From the NCBI RefSeq assembly GCF_030145815.1, contig NZ_JAIXHL010000018.1:1-64000 (forward strand): a DNA stretch of 64,000 bases, given 5' to 3'. The notes under the pieces were generated by a model, which was not told the origin of the DNA, did no database searches, and saw nothing but the letters and a program-made list of their open reading frames with translations. Of the stretch, positions 36,029-45,390 are shown piece after piece (positions within the stretch are counted from its first letter, which is position 1; each line of letters opens with the position of its first letter). The position numbers and the translations under genes are program-made. This DNA comes from Sphingomonas sp. GTDB taxonomy: Bacteria; Pseudomonadota; Alphaproteobacteria; Sphingomonadales; Sphingomonadaceae.

Positions 36029-39000
36029 TTAGAAGTTGAACCCGGTCGAGACCTTCACCGTGCGCGGCGGGCCGTCGATGTTGTAGTTGTTGTAGTCGCG
36101 TCGACCCGTGGTCGAGTTGAACCCGTTATAGTTGCGGTCATTCATCAGGTTGATGATGTCGATGCGGAACCACACGCGGGTGTTGTCATTGATGAAGCCG
36201 AGCTTGAACTCCTTCGTCGCCGACAGGTCGAGCTGACGATAGCCCCACTTGTCGCCATTGCCGTCCGCTTCGATCGCGACGATGTCCTTGGTTCCCGGCA
36301 CGCCCACGCCCGGTGTGGTCGCGAAGCGCTTGAGCCAGACCGGCGACGCGATCTGGAACTTGGTCGCCAGCGTGATGCCGTACGGGATGTCGACCGTGCC
36401 GGCCATCACGAAGCGATGGCTGCGCACGCCCGCCGACGGACGGAACGGATATTCGTCGATGCTGGAGTAATCGAGCGAGAACACTTCACCGAACTGACGA
36501 TTCTCGTTCGCCTTGGTGTAGGTGTAGGTCGCGTCGATGCTCCACGGCGACGTCTTGGTGTAACGCTTGATCAGCTTGATGAAGCCGGTGTCGGCGTTGG
36601 TCTCAAGTCCGTTGTCGCCGATGATGATCGACCCGAACGGCGACGGCGGGAAGCCGAACGGCGCATCGGGGTTGCCGGTCGCCGGGAAGAACAGCCCGCC
36701 CGGACGACGGTTGCCGAGCAGATAGACGAACCCGTCGCGGCTTTCGACGTGCGAATACCCGATCTCGGCATTGAGCAGCCCGAAATCGCCGCGCAGGCCG
36801 ATGCTGTACTGGTCCGAATACGGCGTCTTCAGGTCGTTCTTGATGAAGCGCAGCTCACGTCCCGCACCCGCCGGCAGCCCGGCGATCAGCGCCGCGCGAC
36901 CCGCTTCGGTCTGATAGATCGGGTTGTAGGGGATGCAGGTCACGCTCGGCGTGCAGACGTTGACCGTATCGCCGGGGACGATGAAGTTGAACGTCCGGCC
37001 CGCTGCCGACCCCTGAGCCAGCTCCTGCTGGATAAAGTCGAACTGAGTGCGGTCATAGGAGCGACCAAACCCGCCGAAGATCGCGAAACGACCCGCTTCG
37101 TCGATCTTGTAGTTGAAGCCGAAGCGCGGCTGGAACGCACCGGTGAACGCCTTACGCTCGCTGCCAGTCGAGATGTAATCGTTGATATTGTAGTTGGCGC
37201 CGACCAGGTTCGGATAATTCGCCGGCTGGACCGCCGCGACCTGTGCCGCCGAATGGACATAGTTCAGGAACGCCGGGGTCTCTTCATAGTCCCAGCGCAG
37301 GCCCAGATTGACCGTCAGGCGATCGGTCACATCCCAATCGTCCTGAATATACAGGCCGAGCTGGAAGTTCTTCGACCGCAGCTGCGCGTCGGTGAAGCCG
37401 CCGGCCAGCGCCTGGAAGCTCATCTGATACGGCGTCGTGGTGTTGAGCGTGGTCGCACCCAGCGGGGTGAAATAGCGAAACACCGGGTTGAAGCCGTTCA
37501 GCTGCAGCGAGTTGAGCGTGACCCACTTCGCCTTCACGCCCGCCTTGAAAGTGTGACCTTCAAGACCGGTATAGGTGAAGTCGTTGGAGATCTGCCAACC
37601 CTTCTGCCCCTTGTCCTGGAAATTGGTGCCGCCACCGGTTTCCAGCACGTTGCCGTCCAGATTCTGCGCCGGATTGGCCGGGTTGGGAATGCGAATGCGA
37701 TAGACGTTGCGGTTGGCCTCCGTCGCCGGACGCGGGTTCCACGTCACGTCTTCATACGCGACCTTGAAGTCGTTGACCCAGTTTTCGGCGGTATGTTCCC
37801 ACCGGGCAAGGCCACGGATTTCCTTCACGCGGGCCAGCGTGCGGGTTTCAAACGCGGCGATGCCGCTGTTGAACTGCTCGCCGGTTTCGTCGCGATACTT
37901 GCCCGAAACTTCGAACAGGTCGCTATCGGTCGGGGTGAAGGTGAGCTTGCCGAAATACAGGTTCTCGTTGAACTCTTCGTTGAACTGACCGTAATTCGCA
38001 GCGAGCGCCGCCGGAACCAGCGACAGGCCCGAGCTCAGCGACGACGGGAAGGTCACCGACCGCGGGGTAATGCGGCGCTTGCCTTCGTAGCTGGCAAAGA
38101 AGTGCAGCATGTCCTTGATGATCGGACCGCCCAGCGTGCCGCCGAACTGCAGATCCTTGGTGCGGATCTTGCCGGTCGCGCCGGGTCGGAGGATTTCGTT
38201 CGGGGTCGGATCGCGCAGGTCCTGGTTCGTGAAGTCGACAAAGCCCGACCCCTCGAACTGGTTGGTGCCCGACTTGGTCACCGCGGTGATCGCGACCGAG
38301 CTGACCTGGTCGAACTCGGCCTTGTAGTTCGAGCTGATCACGCGATATTCGGCGATCGCCGACTGCGGGAACGGGTTGCCCTGGGTCGAATCCTGGCCGG
38401 TGATGCCGTTCTTGAGGACGTAATCCTTCTGGCCGACGCCATCGATGAAGATGTTGACGGTGTTGGAGTTCTGCGCACCGCCCTGCAGGCGCGACTGGTC
38501 GCTGCCGTTGGTGATGAACTGAACACCCGGCGCCAAGTCGGCGAACGCGAGGAAGTTGCGGTTGTTCTGCGGCAGCTGCTCGATCAGGCGCGGGCTGATC
38601 GTCGTGCCGACTTCGCCGCCCTGCATCGAACGGATACGACCGCCGGTGATGATGATCTCGTCGCCGCCATCGGCGGACGCCACCTGCGGCGTCGAGAGGT
38701 CGAAATCGAACACGGCGTTCTGCGCGACCGCCAGGCGGAACTCGTCCGTGCGACGTACGCCGCTGGGGGTGGTCACCTCAAGCCGGTACGTGCCGGGGGG
38801 GAGCGATGCGAACTGGTAGCTGCCATCGGCGCTCGGCGTGCTGGTGCGCGTGAAGCCGGTATCGACGTTGACCGCCGTCACCTGGCTGACACCGCCCTCG
38901 GCCGTGACCTTGCCGCGCAGCGACGAGGAGACCTGAGCCTGCGCCGGTACCGCGAGGCCGATGGCCAGCACCGTCCCCGCGCTCGACCATGCGAGTGCAG

Positions 39001-39064
39001 CAGCAGCGGCGCGCAAGCGCGAACCGCGAATAAGTCCGTTAGTTGCGGAATGTGAAGCCTTCAC
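36029..39064 (-). CDS. Oar-like TonB-dependent receptor
   Basis: A 1011-residue outer-membrane protein. A long signal peptide (residues 1-44, ending VPAQAQ) is followed by a carboxypeptidase regulatory-like beta domain (about 46-115: SLPPGTYRLEVTTPSG), a plug domain (about 145-275, GVGQKDYVLKNGITGQD) and a large barrel ending in the aromatic VSTGFNF. It starts with GTG at 39064 preceded by AGGGGGAT. The Oar-like layout and neighbouring GH144-type gene suggest uptake of a glucan fragment; the substrate is inferred. LacI-type operator-like sites lie upstream. Confidence 0.93.
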   Translation of the reverse strand: MKASHSATNGLIRGSRLRAAAAALAWSSAGTVLAIGLAVPAQAQVSSSLRGKVTAEGGVSQVTAVNVDTGFTRTSTPSADGSYQFASLPPGTYRLEVTTPSGVRRTDEFRLAVAQNAVFDFDLSTPQVASADGGDEIIITGGRIRSMQGGEVGTTISPRLIEQLPQNNRNFLAFADLAPGVQFITNGSDQSRLQGGAQNSNTVNIFIDGVGQKDYVLKNGITGQDSTQGNPFPQSAIAEYRVISSNYKAEFDQVSSVAITAVTKSGTNQFEGSGFVDFTNQDLRDPTPNEILRPGATGKIRTKDLQFGGTLGGPIIKDMLHFFASYEGKRRITPRSVTFPSSLSSGLSLVPAALAANYGQFNEEFNENLYFGKLTFTPTDSDLFEVSGKYRDETGEQFNSGIAAFETRTLARVKEIRGLARWEHTAENWVNDFKVAYEDVTWNPRPATEANRNVYRIRIPNPANPAQNLDGNVLETGGGTNFQDKGQKGWQISNDFTYTGLEGHTFKAGVKAKWVTLNSLQLNGFNPVFRYFTPLGATTLNTTTPYQMSFQALAGGFTDAQLRSKNFQLGLYIQDDWDVTDRLTVNLGLRWDYEETPAFLNYVHSAAQVAAVQPANYPNLVGANYNINDYISTGSERKAFTGAFQPRFGFNYKIDEAGRFAIFGGFGRSYDRTQFDFIQQELAQGSAAGRTFNFIVPGDTVNVCTPSVTCIPYNPIYQTEAGRAALIAGLPAGAGRELRFIKNDLKTPYSDQYSIGLRGDFGLLNAEIGYSHVESRDGFVYLLGNRRPGGLFFPATGNPDAPFGFPPSPFGSIIIGDNGLETNADTGFIKLIKRYTKTSPWSIDATYTYTKANENRQFGEVFSLDYSSIDEYPFRPSAGVRSHRFVMAGTVDIPYGITLATKFQIASPVWLKRFATTPGVGVPGTKDIVAIEADGNGDKWGYRQLDLSATKEFKLGFINDNTRVWFRIDIINLMNDRNYNGFNSTTGRRDYNNYNIDGPPRTVKVSTGFNF

Positions 39065-39083
39065 AGCATCCCCCCTGGAGGTT

Positions 39084-39097
39084 TGACAACGTTTACC
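39084..39097. promoter_or_regulatory. Weak LacI-type operator-like site
   Basis: TGACAACGTTTACC has an AACGTT core, 20 bases before the receptor GTG start. It only partly matches a palindrome. Together with the site at 39164 it may allow repression of the receptor gene. Confidence 0.35.
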
Positions 39098-39163
39098 CTG
39101 AACCGCCGCGTGCGCATGATGCGCGACTCGACGGCCCGCCTATTATGTTCTTTGCGCCAAAAC

Positions 39164-39177
39164 TGTAACCGGTTTCA
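39164..39177. promoter_or_regulatory. LacI-family operator-like palindrome TGTAACCGGTTTCA
   Basis: An AACCGGTT core with near-symmetric flanks matches the style of LacI/GalR sugar-regulator operators. It sits 100 bases upstream of the receptor start. A possible minus-strand -10, CATAAT, lies just downstream at about 39141-39146. No lacI gene is in the window. Confidence 0.6.
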
Positions 39178-39279
39178 TGACAGCTGTATAGAAAAAGTTC
39201 GGGCGCGCATTTTGGGTATGGTGCGCGCCGCCGCACCGGCTTGCGTCAGAGTCTGACCGTGGTTCGATCGCCGCATCCG

Positions 39280-39365
39280 CCGCATACAGCCGGTGTGCGG
39301 AGACGCATTTTTCCCCTCCTGAACTCGACGGGGCGCCCGGCCAGTCCGCGGCGCCCCATTTTTTT
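39280..39365 (+). ncRNA. Candidate small RNA with anti-Shine-Dalgarno segment
   Basis: Three elements follow one another on the plus strand with no gene upstream in that direction. The first is a hairpin CCGCATAC / GTGTGCGG (39280-39287, 39293-39300). The second is an apparently unpaired stretch with CCCCTCCT (39313-39320), complementary to ribosome-binding sites. The third is a terminator with stem GGGGCGCC / GGCGCCCC (39330-39337, 39350-39357) plus seven T residues (39359-39365). Alphaproteobacterial trans-acting RNAs often have this hairpin, C-rich loop, terminator order. The 5' end and promoter are not identified. The rest of 39065-39461 holds only the operator-like sites. Confidence 0.55.
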
Positions 39366-39461
39366 AGGGCAAGTCCCGGAGCCGATGGGGAACGCGGCGT
39401 TAACCCTTTTACCTCGCCTTAACCCGCACCGCGTACGCGGGATGCAAGTGGAAGAGGGGAC

Positions 39462-41345
39462 TTGGCCTTGCGCATTCTGATCGTGGACGATGAAGCCGGG
39501 ATGCACGAATCCTATCGCCAATGCTTCAAGGGCAGCGGTATCGGGGCGGCGCAGGGCGCTGCGCTCGACGCGATGGCCGCAGAACTGTTCGGCGATGACG
39601 AGGTCGCGACCGCACCCGTCGGCGATCTGCCGGAATTCGAGACGGTCCATTGCATGCAGGGACTGGACGGCGTCGAGGCCGTGGCAAAGGCAAAGGCCAG
39701 CGGCAACCCGTTCCCGGTCGCCTTCATTGACGTGCGCATGCCGCCGGGCATCGACGGCAAGGAGACCGCCAAGCGCATCCGTGCGATCGATCCCGATATC
39801 AACATCGTCATCGTCACCGGCTATTCCGATTTCTCCCCGCTCGAAATCAGCCGCGCCGCCGGTCCCGCCGACAAGATCTTCTACATTGCCAAGCCCTTCC
39901 AGGTGGAAGAAGTTGTCCAGACCGCAACCGCGCTGGGCAAGCGCTGGGAAGTCGATCAGCAGCTCGCGCGCGCCATGGCGCTGCTGGAAGAGCAGAAGGC
40001 AGAGCTCGCCGCGAATGAGAGCAAGGCCAGCCACCTCGCCAATCACGACAGCCTGACCGACGCGCCCAACCGGCTCGCCTTCATGCGCGCGCTGACCGAC
40101 CATGTGCGCGGTCCCGACACCTTCGCGATGGCGATGATGGACCTCGACCGGTTCAAGCTGGTCAACGACACGTTCGGCCATCTTGCCGGGGACGAGCTCA
40201 TCCGGATGGTCTGCGCGACGATCGAAGGGGCGGTGCCGCCGGGCGGCTTTGTCGCGCGGCTGGGCGGCGACGAGTTCGCGGTGCTGATGAAAGTCGCGGG
40301 CGAGGGCGATGCGATTGCCGCAGTCGAGCGCCTGCTGCTCGCCTGTACCAAGACCTTCACCGTGTTCGGCCATTCGGTGCAGGGCTCCGCGTCCGCGGGG
40401 CTGGTCATCGTCGAGCCGGGCATGAAGCATGATCCGATCGACGTGATGCGCCGCGCCGACCTGTCGCTCAACGAAAGCAAGCGCGCGGGCCGCGGCGTCG
40501 TGCGCGTGTTCGACGAGAGCATGGACGAATCGATCCGCTTCCGCCGCCAGATCGAAGGCGGCCTCAGCCAGGCCATCGCCAATGGCGAGCTGCGGCTGGT
40601 CTATCAGCCGATCGTCGCGCGCGACCGGCTGGAGATCGTCGCGTTCGAAGCATTGCTGCGCTGGAACAGCCCCGAATATGGCCCGATCTCACCCGGCATG
40701 TTCATCCCGATCGCCGAGGAATCGAACCTGATCCACGAGCTGGGCGACTGGGTGCTCGATGAATCGCTCAAGATGCTGCAGCAATGGCCGGGCCAATATG
40801 TCTCGGTCAATTTCTCGCCGCGCCAGTTCCGCCGGCAGAATTTCGTCGGCCATGTCGTGGAACGCGTCCAGCGCGCCGGGATCGAGCCGCGCCGCGTGCA
40901 GATCGAGATCACCGAAACCGCCATCTTCGACAATGCCGAGCGCGCCGCCGACACCCTCTATCGCCTGCGCCAGATGGGCTTCCGCATCGCGCTCGACGAT
41001 TTCGGCACCGGCTATTCCTCGCTCTACAATATCCGCAAATTCGCGCTCGATTGCCTGAAGATCGACCGCAGCTTCATCGACGGCATGGGCCGCGAGCGCG
41101 AAAGCGCCGCGATCGTCCACTCGATCATCCATCTCGGCCGCGCGCTGGGGCTGGAAGTGGTGGCCGAAGGCGTCGAGACCGAAGCGCATCTCCAGGCGCT
41201 TCGCGTCGCCGGGTGCAGCCATGTCCAGGGCTATTATCTCGCCCGCCCGCTTGAGGCCGATGTCGCGATCCGCGCCGCGCATGAACGCTTCATGGGCGAC
41301 GAGGAGGAGTCCACTCCGGCACCGGCCACCGGCACCTACGGGTGA
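39462..41345 (+). CDS. Response regulator with GGDEF and EAL domains
   Basis: A 627-residue cyclic-di-GMP enzyme. The receiver has the DDE pocket (LIVDDEAG) and phosphoacceptor in FIDVRMPPG; an insertion of about 40 residues lies between them. The GGDEF domain keeps the full RLGGDEF motif, and the EAL domain keeps FEALLRW, the FTETAIFDN-type ITETAIFDN loop, DDFGTGYSS and VAEGVETEAH. So both synthesis and breakdown of c-di-GMP look possible. It starts with TTG at 39462 after AGAGGGGA. It overlaps the following kinase gene by four bases, the likely cognate sensor. Confidence 0.92.
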   Translation: MALRILIVDDEAGMHESYRQCFKGSGIGAAQGAALDAMAAELFGDDEVATAPVGDLPEFETVHCMQGLDGVEAVAKAKASGNPFPVAFIDVRMPPGIDGKETAKRIRAIDPDINIVIVTGYSDFSPLEISRAAGPADKIFYIAKPFQVEEVVQTATALGKRWEVDQQLARAMALLEEQKAELAANESKASHLANHDSLTDAPNRLAFMRALTDHVRGPDTFAMAMMDLDRFKLVNDTFGHLAGDELIRMVCATIEGAVPPGGFVARLGGDEFAVLMKVAGEGDAIAAVERLLLACTKTFTVFGHSVQGSASAGLVIVEPGMKHDPIDVMRRADLSLNESKRAGRGVVRVFDESMDESIRFRRQIEGGLSQAIANGELRLVYQPIVARDRLEIVAFEALLRWNSPEYGPISPGMFIPIAEESNLIHELGDWVLDESLKMLQQWPGQYVSVNFSPRQFRRQNFVGHVVERVQRAGIEPRRVQIEITETAIFDNAERAADTLYRLRQMGFRIALDDFGTGYSSLYNIRKFALDCLKIDRSFIDGMGRERESAAIVHSIIHLGRALGLEVVAEGVETEAHLQALRVAGCSHVQGYYLARPLEADVAIRAAHERFMGDEEESTPAPATGTYG

Positions 41346-43207
41346 CGGCGCCGCGAACCATGTTCGACCGCATCCGTTCCCGCATTCCACGTTCGCTCGG
41401 GGCCAAGCTTGTCGCGATCCTGACCGGGGTCGCGCTGCTTGGTGCCGCCAGCATCACGCTGCTGCTCGCACTCGTCATCACCCCCAGCTTCGACCGGCTC
41501 GAAGCACAGGCGATCGACGGCCATGTCGAACGCACCCGCGCCGCGCTGACCGAATATGCGTCCAAGGTCGAGGCATCGGTGCGCGACTATGGCGACTGGA
41601 ACGAGAGCTACGACTATATGGGCGCGCCCAACCGCGCGTTTGAGGAGGACAGCTTCGCCACCTCCGCGATGGTCAATCTCGGCGTCAACGGCATGGCCTA
41701 TGTCCGCCCGGACGGCGGCATCGTGATCGCGCGCTGGATCGACCTGGAGACCGGCAAGGATTCGCCCCAGCTGCGCGCGCAACTGCTCGCCGAAATCCGC
41801 CGCATCGATTTCCGCCGCGCGCTGGCGAAGGATAACAGCGCCAGCTTCTACGCGCGGCTCGGCGACCGCATCGCCGCAATCGGCATCGCGCAGGTCCGCC
41901 GCACCGACGGCACCGGCGATCCGCGCGGCCATGTCGTGATGGCGCGCATGATCACCTCGCAGCAGCTCGGCAATCTGCTCCAGCTTCGCGCAGGTCTTGC
42001 GCTCAATGCGCCCGTGTCCGCGCCGCGCCTCGACCTGGGCGAGCGGGACATCGCCGTCGCCGTACCGGTTCCGGGGGAGGGCGGGGACAGCATCGCCAGC
42101 GCCACCTTCCGCGTCCCCCGCGACCTGTCCCGGCTCGGCCGCAACATGCTGCAACTCGCCGTCGTCGGCACCACCGCGCTGATGCTGCTGGTGATGGCGG
42201 TGCTCAGCGTGATGATCGGCCGATTGGTGCTGCGCCCGCTCAACCGCGTCGAACAGCATATGGGCGTGGTGCGTGGATCGGGGAACCTCGTACCCCTCAC
42301 CGAAGCGCCGCGCCGCGACGAGATCGGCAGCCTGGTCGACAGCTTCAACGCGATGCTGGTCCAGCTCAAGGATCTGCGCGAACAGGTCGAGGCGCAGTCG
42401 TTCAAGCTCGGCCAGTCCGAAAGCGCCGTTGCGGTCATGCACAATGTCCGCAATGCGCTGAACCCGATCAGCACCGTGCTCAGCCAGGGGCTGGGCGAGG
42501 CACCCGCGACCGACCGCGCCTTGCTCGACCGTGCGCTCAGCGAGCTGGCCGATGACAGCATCCCCCCCGCGCGCCGCCAGAAACTGGTCGCCTTCGTCGC
42601 CGCCGCGCTGTCCAGCGAAGCCCAAGCGCGGGAAGCGCGCAAGGAACAGCTCGGCATCGGCCGCGATGCGCTGCATAACGTCCTCGAAATCATCGGGCGT
42701 CAGCAGGAACAGGCGCATGAGCGCCCGCCGCTCGAAACCTGCGACGTCACCGACATCGTCGCGCGCAACGCCACGATCGCGCGCTATTCGGGCGCCAGCT
42801 CGATCGCCTTCCACTTCCCCTCGACCCCGCACTGGGTGCTGGCGAACCGCGTGCTGCTGAGCCAGGTGATCGGCAACCTCTTCTCCAACGCCGCCGAGGC
42901 CATTGCCGCGACCGGTCGCGACGGGGGCAGCATCGCCGTGTCGATCCGCGAAATCGGCGACCGCATGGAAATCCGCATCACCGACGATGGCGAAGGCTTC
43001 GACCCGGCGAACGCGCCCCAGCTGTTCCAGCGCGGCTATTCGACCCGCGTCAACAAGTCCGGCGGGCTCGGCCTGCACTGGTGCGCGAACACGATGGTCG
43101 CGATGGGCGGCAGCCTGACCTTGGTCAGCGAAGGCGTCGGCATCGGCGCCAGCGCGGTGCTCGAACTCGCCGCATCGGATCTGGTGCGGGAGGATGTCGC
43201 GGCCTGA
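41342..43207 (+). CDS. CHASE4-HAMP sensor histidine kinase
   Basis: A 621-residue membrane kinase. Membrane segment 1 (about 20-45) and a second near 275-297 bracket a periplasmic CHASE4-like sensor (EASVRDYGDWNESYDY, NLGVNGMAYVRPDGG). HAMP follows, then a phosphoacceptor helix whose H-box is AVMHNVRNALNPI, and an HATPase with N-box NLFSNAAEAI, G1 DDGEGFD and GGLGLHW. The VMHNVRN H-box differs from classical SHEL/SHEIR. The GTG start overlaps the stop of the REC-GGDEF-EAL gene, strongly suggesting a sensor/regulator pair. Confidence 0.9.
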   Translation: MTAPRTMFDRIRSRIPRSLGAKLVAILTGVALLGAASITLLLALVITPSFDRLEAQAIDGHVERTRAALTEYASKVEASVRDYGDWNESYDYMGAPNRAFEEDSFATSAMVNLGVNGMAYVRPDGGIVIARWIDLETGKDSPQLRAQLLAEIRRIDFRRALAKDNSASFYARLGDRIAAIGIAQVRRTDGTGDPRGHVVMARMITSQQLGNLLQLRAGLALNAPVSAPRLDLGERDIAVAVPVPGEGGDSIASATFRVPRDLSRLGRNMLQLAVVGTTALMLLVMAVLSVMIGRLVLRPLNRVEQHMGVVRGSGNLVPLTEAPRRDEIGSLVDSFNAMLVQLKDLREQVEAQSFKLGQSESAVAVMHNVRNALNPISTVLSQGLGEAPATDRALLDRALSELADDSIPPARRQKLVAFVAAALSSEAQAREARKEQLGIGRDALHNVLEIIGRQQEQAHERPPLETCDVTDIVARNATIARYSGASSIAFHFPSTPHWVLANRVLLSQVIGNLFSNAAEAIAATGRDGGSIAVSIREIGDRMEIRITDDGEGFDPANAPQLFQRGYSTRVNKSGGLGLHWCANTMVAMGGSLTLVSEGVGIGASAVLELAASDLVREDVAA

Positions 43208-43264
43208 GGATCGCGACTGGTTTTGTCCCTCGCTATCACTGACGCGCTGCGACAGGGTTGGGCG

Positions 43265-43927
43265 ATGCGCAGCTTCTTCCTCGCACTAGCACTGCTTGCC
43301 GCACCCGCCGCCCATGCGTGCAGCGTCGCACCCGGCTACCGCGTCCCGACGACGCTGGAGCTGGCCGCGCAGGCCGACGCCATCATCGTTGCTCAGCCAT
43401 TCGACCAGCGGACAGGCGCTAATGGCGAGCCGGAAATCCTGTTCGCATCACTCGTCATCCTCAAAGGGGCACCCGGTCGGGAGGTCAAAGACGATCGGAT
43501 CGTGGCCTATGCGCCTGGAGTGCTAGAACCTGAGACCGCGGCCGCCCGGCCCAGCGACCCCCGCGAACTCGTCCGCGCCCATCCAGAGGCGTATGACGGC
43601 GGCTGCGTCCGCACGACATTCCACCCCAAACAATGGGTCGTGTTGTTTCTGAAGCGCGAGGGCGATGACTATCGCGTCATCTCCTACCCATTCGCGCGCA
43701 CTGCCGAGGATACCGCCCTGCCGGACTCGCGCTGGCTCAAGGCGGTGCGCGAATATATCGCCATCGCGGCACTGCCCCCCGCGGCACGACGCGCACGGAT
43801 GGAGGTGCGCCGCGACCTGCTGAAGGCCCGCGGCGACGCGGACTCGCTGGCCATCGCTGCCGATATCGCGCGCGAGCTGGCTGGTCCGCGCAAACCGCTG
43901 CGCGAACCCCTGCCGCCGGTCAAATAA
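43265..43927 (+). CDS. Secreted protein of unknown function
   Basis: A 220-residue protein with a clear signal peptide (MRSFFLALALLAAPAAHACS). The mature protein begins with a cysteine two residues after AHA, perhaps a lipoprotein, and has a second cysteine in DGGCVRTTF that could pair with it. The core (DAIIVAQPFDQRT, LVILKGAPG, QWVVLFLKREGDDYRVI) suggests a beta-rich fold; the C-terminal third is helical and charged. No family is recognised. It is tail-to-tail with the SET-domain gene, with no spacer. Confidence 0.75.
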   Translation: MRSFFLALALLAAPAAHACSVAPGYRVPTTLELAAQADAIIVAQPFDQRTGANGEPEILFASLVILKGAPGREVKDDRIVAYAPGVLEPETAAARPSDPRELVRAHPEAYDGGCVRTTFHPKQWVVLFLKREGDDYRVISYPFARTAEDTALPDSRWLKAVREYIAIAALPPAARRARMEVRRDLLKARGDADSLAIAADIARELAGPRKPLREPLPPVK

Positions 43928-45070
43928 TCAGCTCGCCCGCCGCACCGGCGTCACCGCGTCCTTGCGCCGCAGATAGGGCGCGACCAGGTTGCGCGCGCGG
44001 AAAAACTCCTGCCGCTCGGGGCTCAGCGTGTCGAAATTGCCGATCACGCGGCGGCACTCGGGCGACCGGCACTGGCAGATCATGTGCCAGTTGGATTGCG
44101 CGAGCGTGGTCGAGTAATCCCAGCTGATCTCCTCGCCCGACACGATGTCGCGCAGCGCGACGAGGATCACGCCATCGTCGGTGAAGCGCAGCCCGGCATT
44201 GGGGTCACAGCTATGGTTGACCAGATCGTCGAGCTGCCCCGACGGCCCCATATAATGGTCGGGCGTCACCTGCACGAAGCGGTCGTCGCTCCCGCGCATC
44301 AGGCTGGGGATATCGTCGACATGAAACCGCCGGCCGGTGAAGCGCATCAGCTCCGCGCCCTCGGCAAAGCGACACGTGGCATAGACCGCCTTGCCCAGAT
44401 GATTCTCGCCGACCGTGAACAGGTTGCGCGGATGGCGATAGCGGTCGAGCACCACCAGGCCCCCGCGCGCCCAGCCGAACGAGCGCAGCGGGTTGATCGT
44501 CGCCAGCCCGATCATGAACCAGATGCTGGCATGGCAGGCGAGCTCAACGAAGATATAGGCGAATTCATCCGGCCCCGACCCGCCCGCGCGCACCGCGACC
44601 AGCAGGGTGGCGAGGTCGCCAAAGGTCCACAGCCCCCAGGCCGGCGAGCGTTCGGCGCTGCGGTCCTTCCACACGCTGACCCAGGTCGGCCAGAAGCTGA
44701 CCGGCACCGCCGCGACCACCAGCATATGCGCCCAATAGGCCTCACGAAACGCCACCCAGATCAGCAATGCGCTGAGGCACGCGGCCATGCAAAACGCTTC
44801 GATCGTCGTCGGCGGCGCCCAGTTCGATCCGCGCCACAATGCGGCGGTGACGATCAGGCAACAGACGGCGGACAGGATGAACACCCATCCCTGCGGCGAT
44901 CCCGGGTTCACCGCGGCATAGGTCAACGCTTCGGCGGCGGCGGACGCGCTCCAGATCAGCCAGGAGGCGCGGTTGGGCCGCACGGTCGCACGGCGCAGGC
45001 CCAGCAGATACGCGCCATAGGCGGCAAAGCTGGCGCTCATCGCGATCAAAAACCAGACATCGCCCGCCAT
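43928..45070 (-). CDS. Membrane protein with C-terminal SET domain
   Basis: A 380-residue protein. The N-terminal 200 residues contain about six hydrophobic helices (WFLIAMSASFAAYGAYLLG, GWVFILSAVCCLIVTAAL, and others). Residues about 215-350 form a SET lysine-methyltransferase domain with the two signatures LVNHSCDPNAG (SAM/active site) and GEEISWDYS, followed by a post-SET-like CQCRSPECRR zinc triplet. SET proteins are usually soluble; a membrane-bound bacterial form is unusual. The ATG has AAGGGGG eight bases upstream. The target protein is unknown. Confidence 0.88.
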   Translation of the reverse strand: MAGDVWFLIAMSASFAAYGAYLLGLRRATVRPNRASWLIWSASAAAEALTYAAVNPGSPQGWVFILSAVCCLIVTAALWRGSNWAPPTTIEAFCMAACLSALLIWVAFREAYWAHMLVVAAVPVSFWPTWVSVWKDRSAERSPAWGLWTFGDLATLLVAVRAGGSGPDEFAYIFVELACHASIWFMIGLATINPLRSFGWARGGLVVLDRYRHPRNLFTVGENHLGKAVYATCRFAEGAELMRFTGRRFHVDDIPSLMRGSDDRFVQVTPDHYMGPSGQLDDLVNHSCDPNAGLRFTDDGVILVALRDIVSGEEISWDYSTTLAQSNWHMICQCRSPECRRVIGNFDTLSPERQEFFRARNLVAPYLRRKDAVTPVRRAS

Positions 45071-45276
45071 GAAACCCCCTTGCGAAGGGATTCATTTACC
45101 CTGTTCCGACTCGCACGTCAAAGCACGACTCGCGCTGACTCCACGAGTCGCGGTGATTCGCGACAAGCTTGGCGAAGGACTGAGCGGGGGGAGTCAAGCC
45201 GCCGTCGCTGTGGATTTGTTGCATGACGACACAGGCTCGGTCGCGCGATCGACAGTTTCGCATCCAGAACGGATCA

Positions 45277-45313
45277 GAAAAATAAAGGCCGCAATCCCAG
45301 TGGGATGGCGGCC
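45277..45313 (-). terminator. Intrinsic terminator, minus strand
   Basis: A 12-bp stem with one mismatch (45287-45298 with 45302-45313, loop AGT) is followed on the minus strand by TTTATTTTTC. It ends the small transcription unit described next and insulates it from the SET gene. Confidence 0.8.
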
Positions 45314-45390
45314 GCTATTCAGGAAATCAGCCCGGGCGGGTCGAGGGTGAAGGACCATCCATCACGCCGCCGGCCCGGGCCGGAAAAGGG

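Noticed and set aside
36416..39055. 879-codon plus-strand frame over the TonB-dependent receptor
   Set aside because: The minus-strand receptor has a signal peptide, plug, barrel and aromatic C-terminus; the plus-strand product is Arg/Ala/Val-rich with no recognised fold.
45069..45350. 93-codon plus-strand ORF after the SET gene
   Set aside because: It starts in the SET gene's upstream region, crosses an intrinsic terminator of the other strand and has no coherent features.
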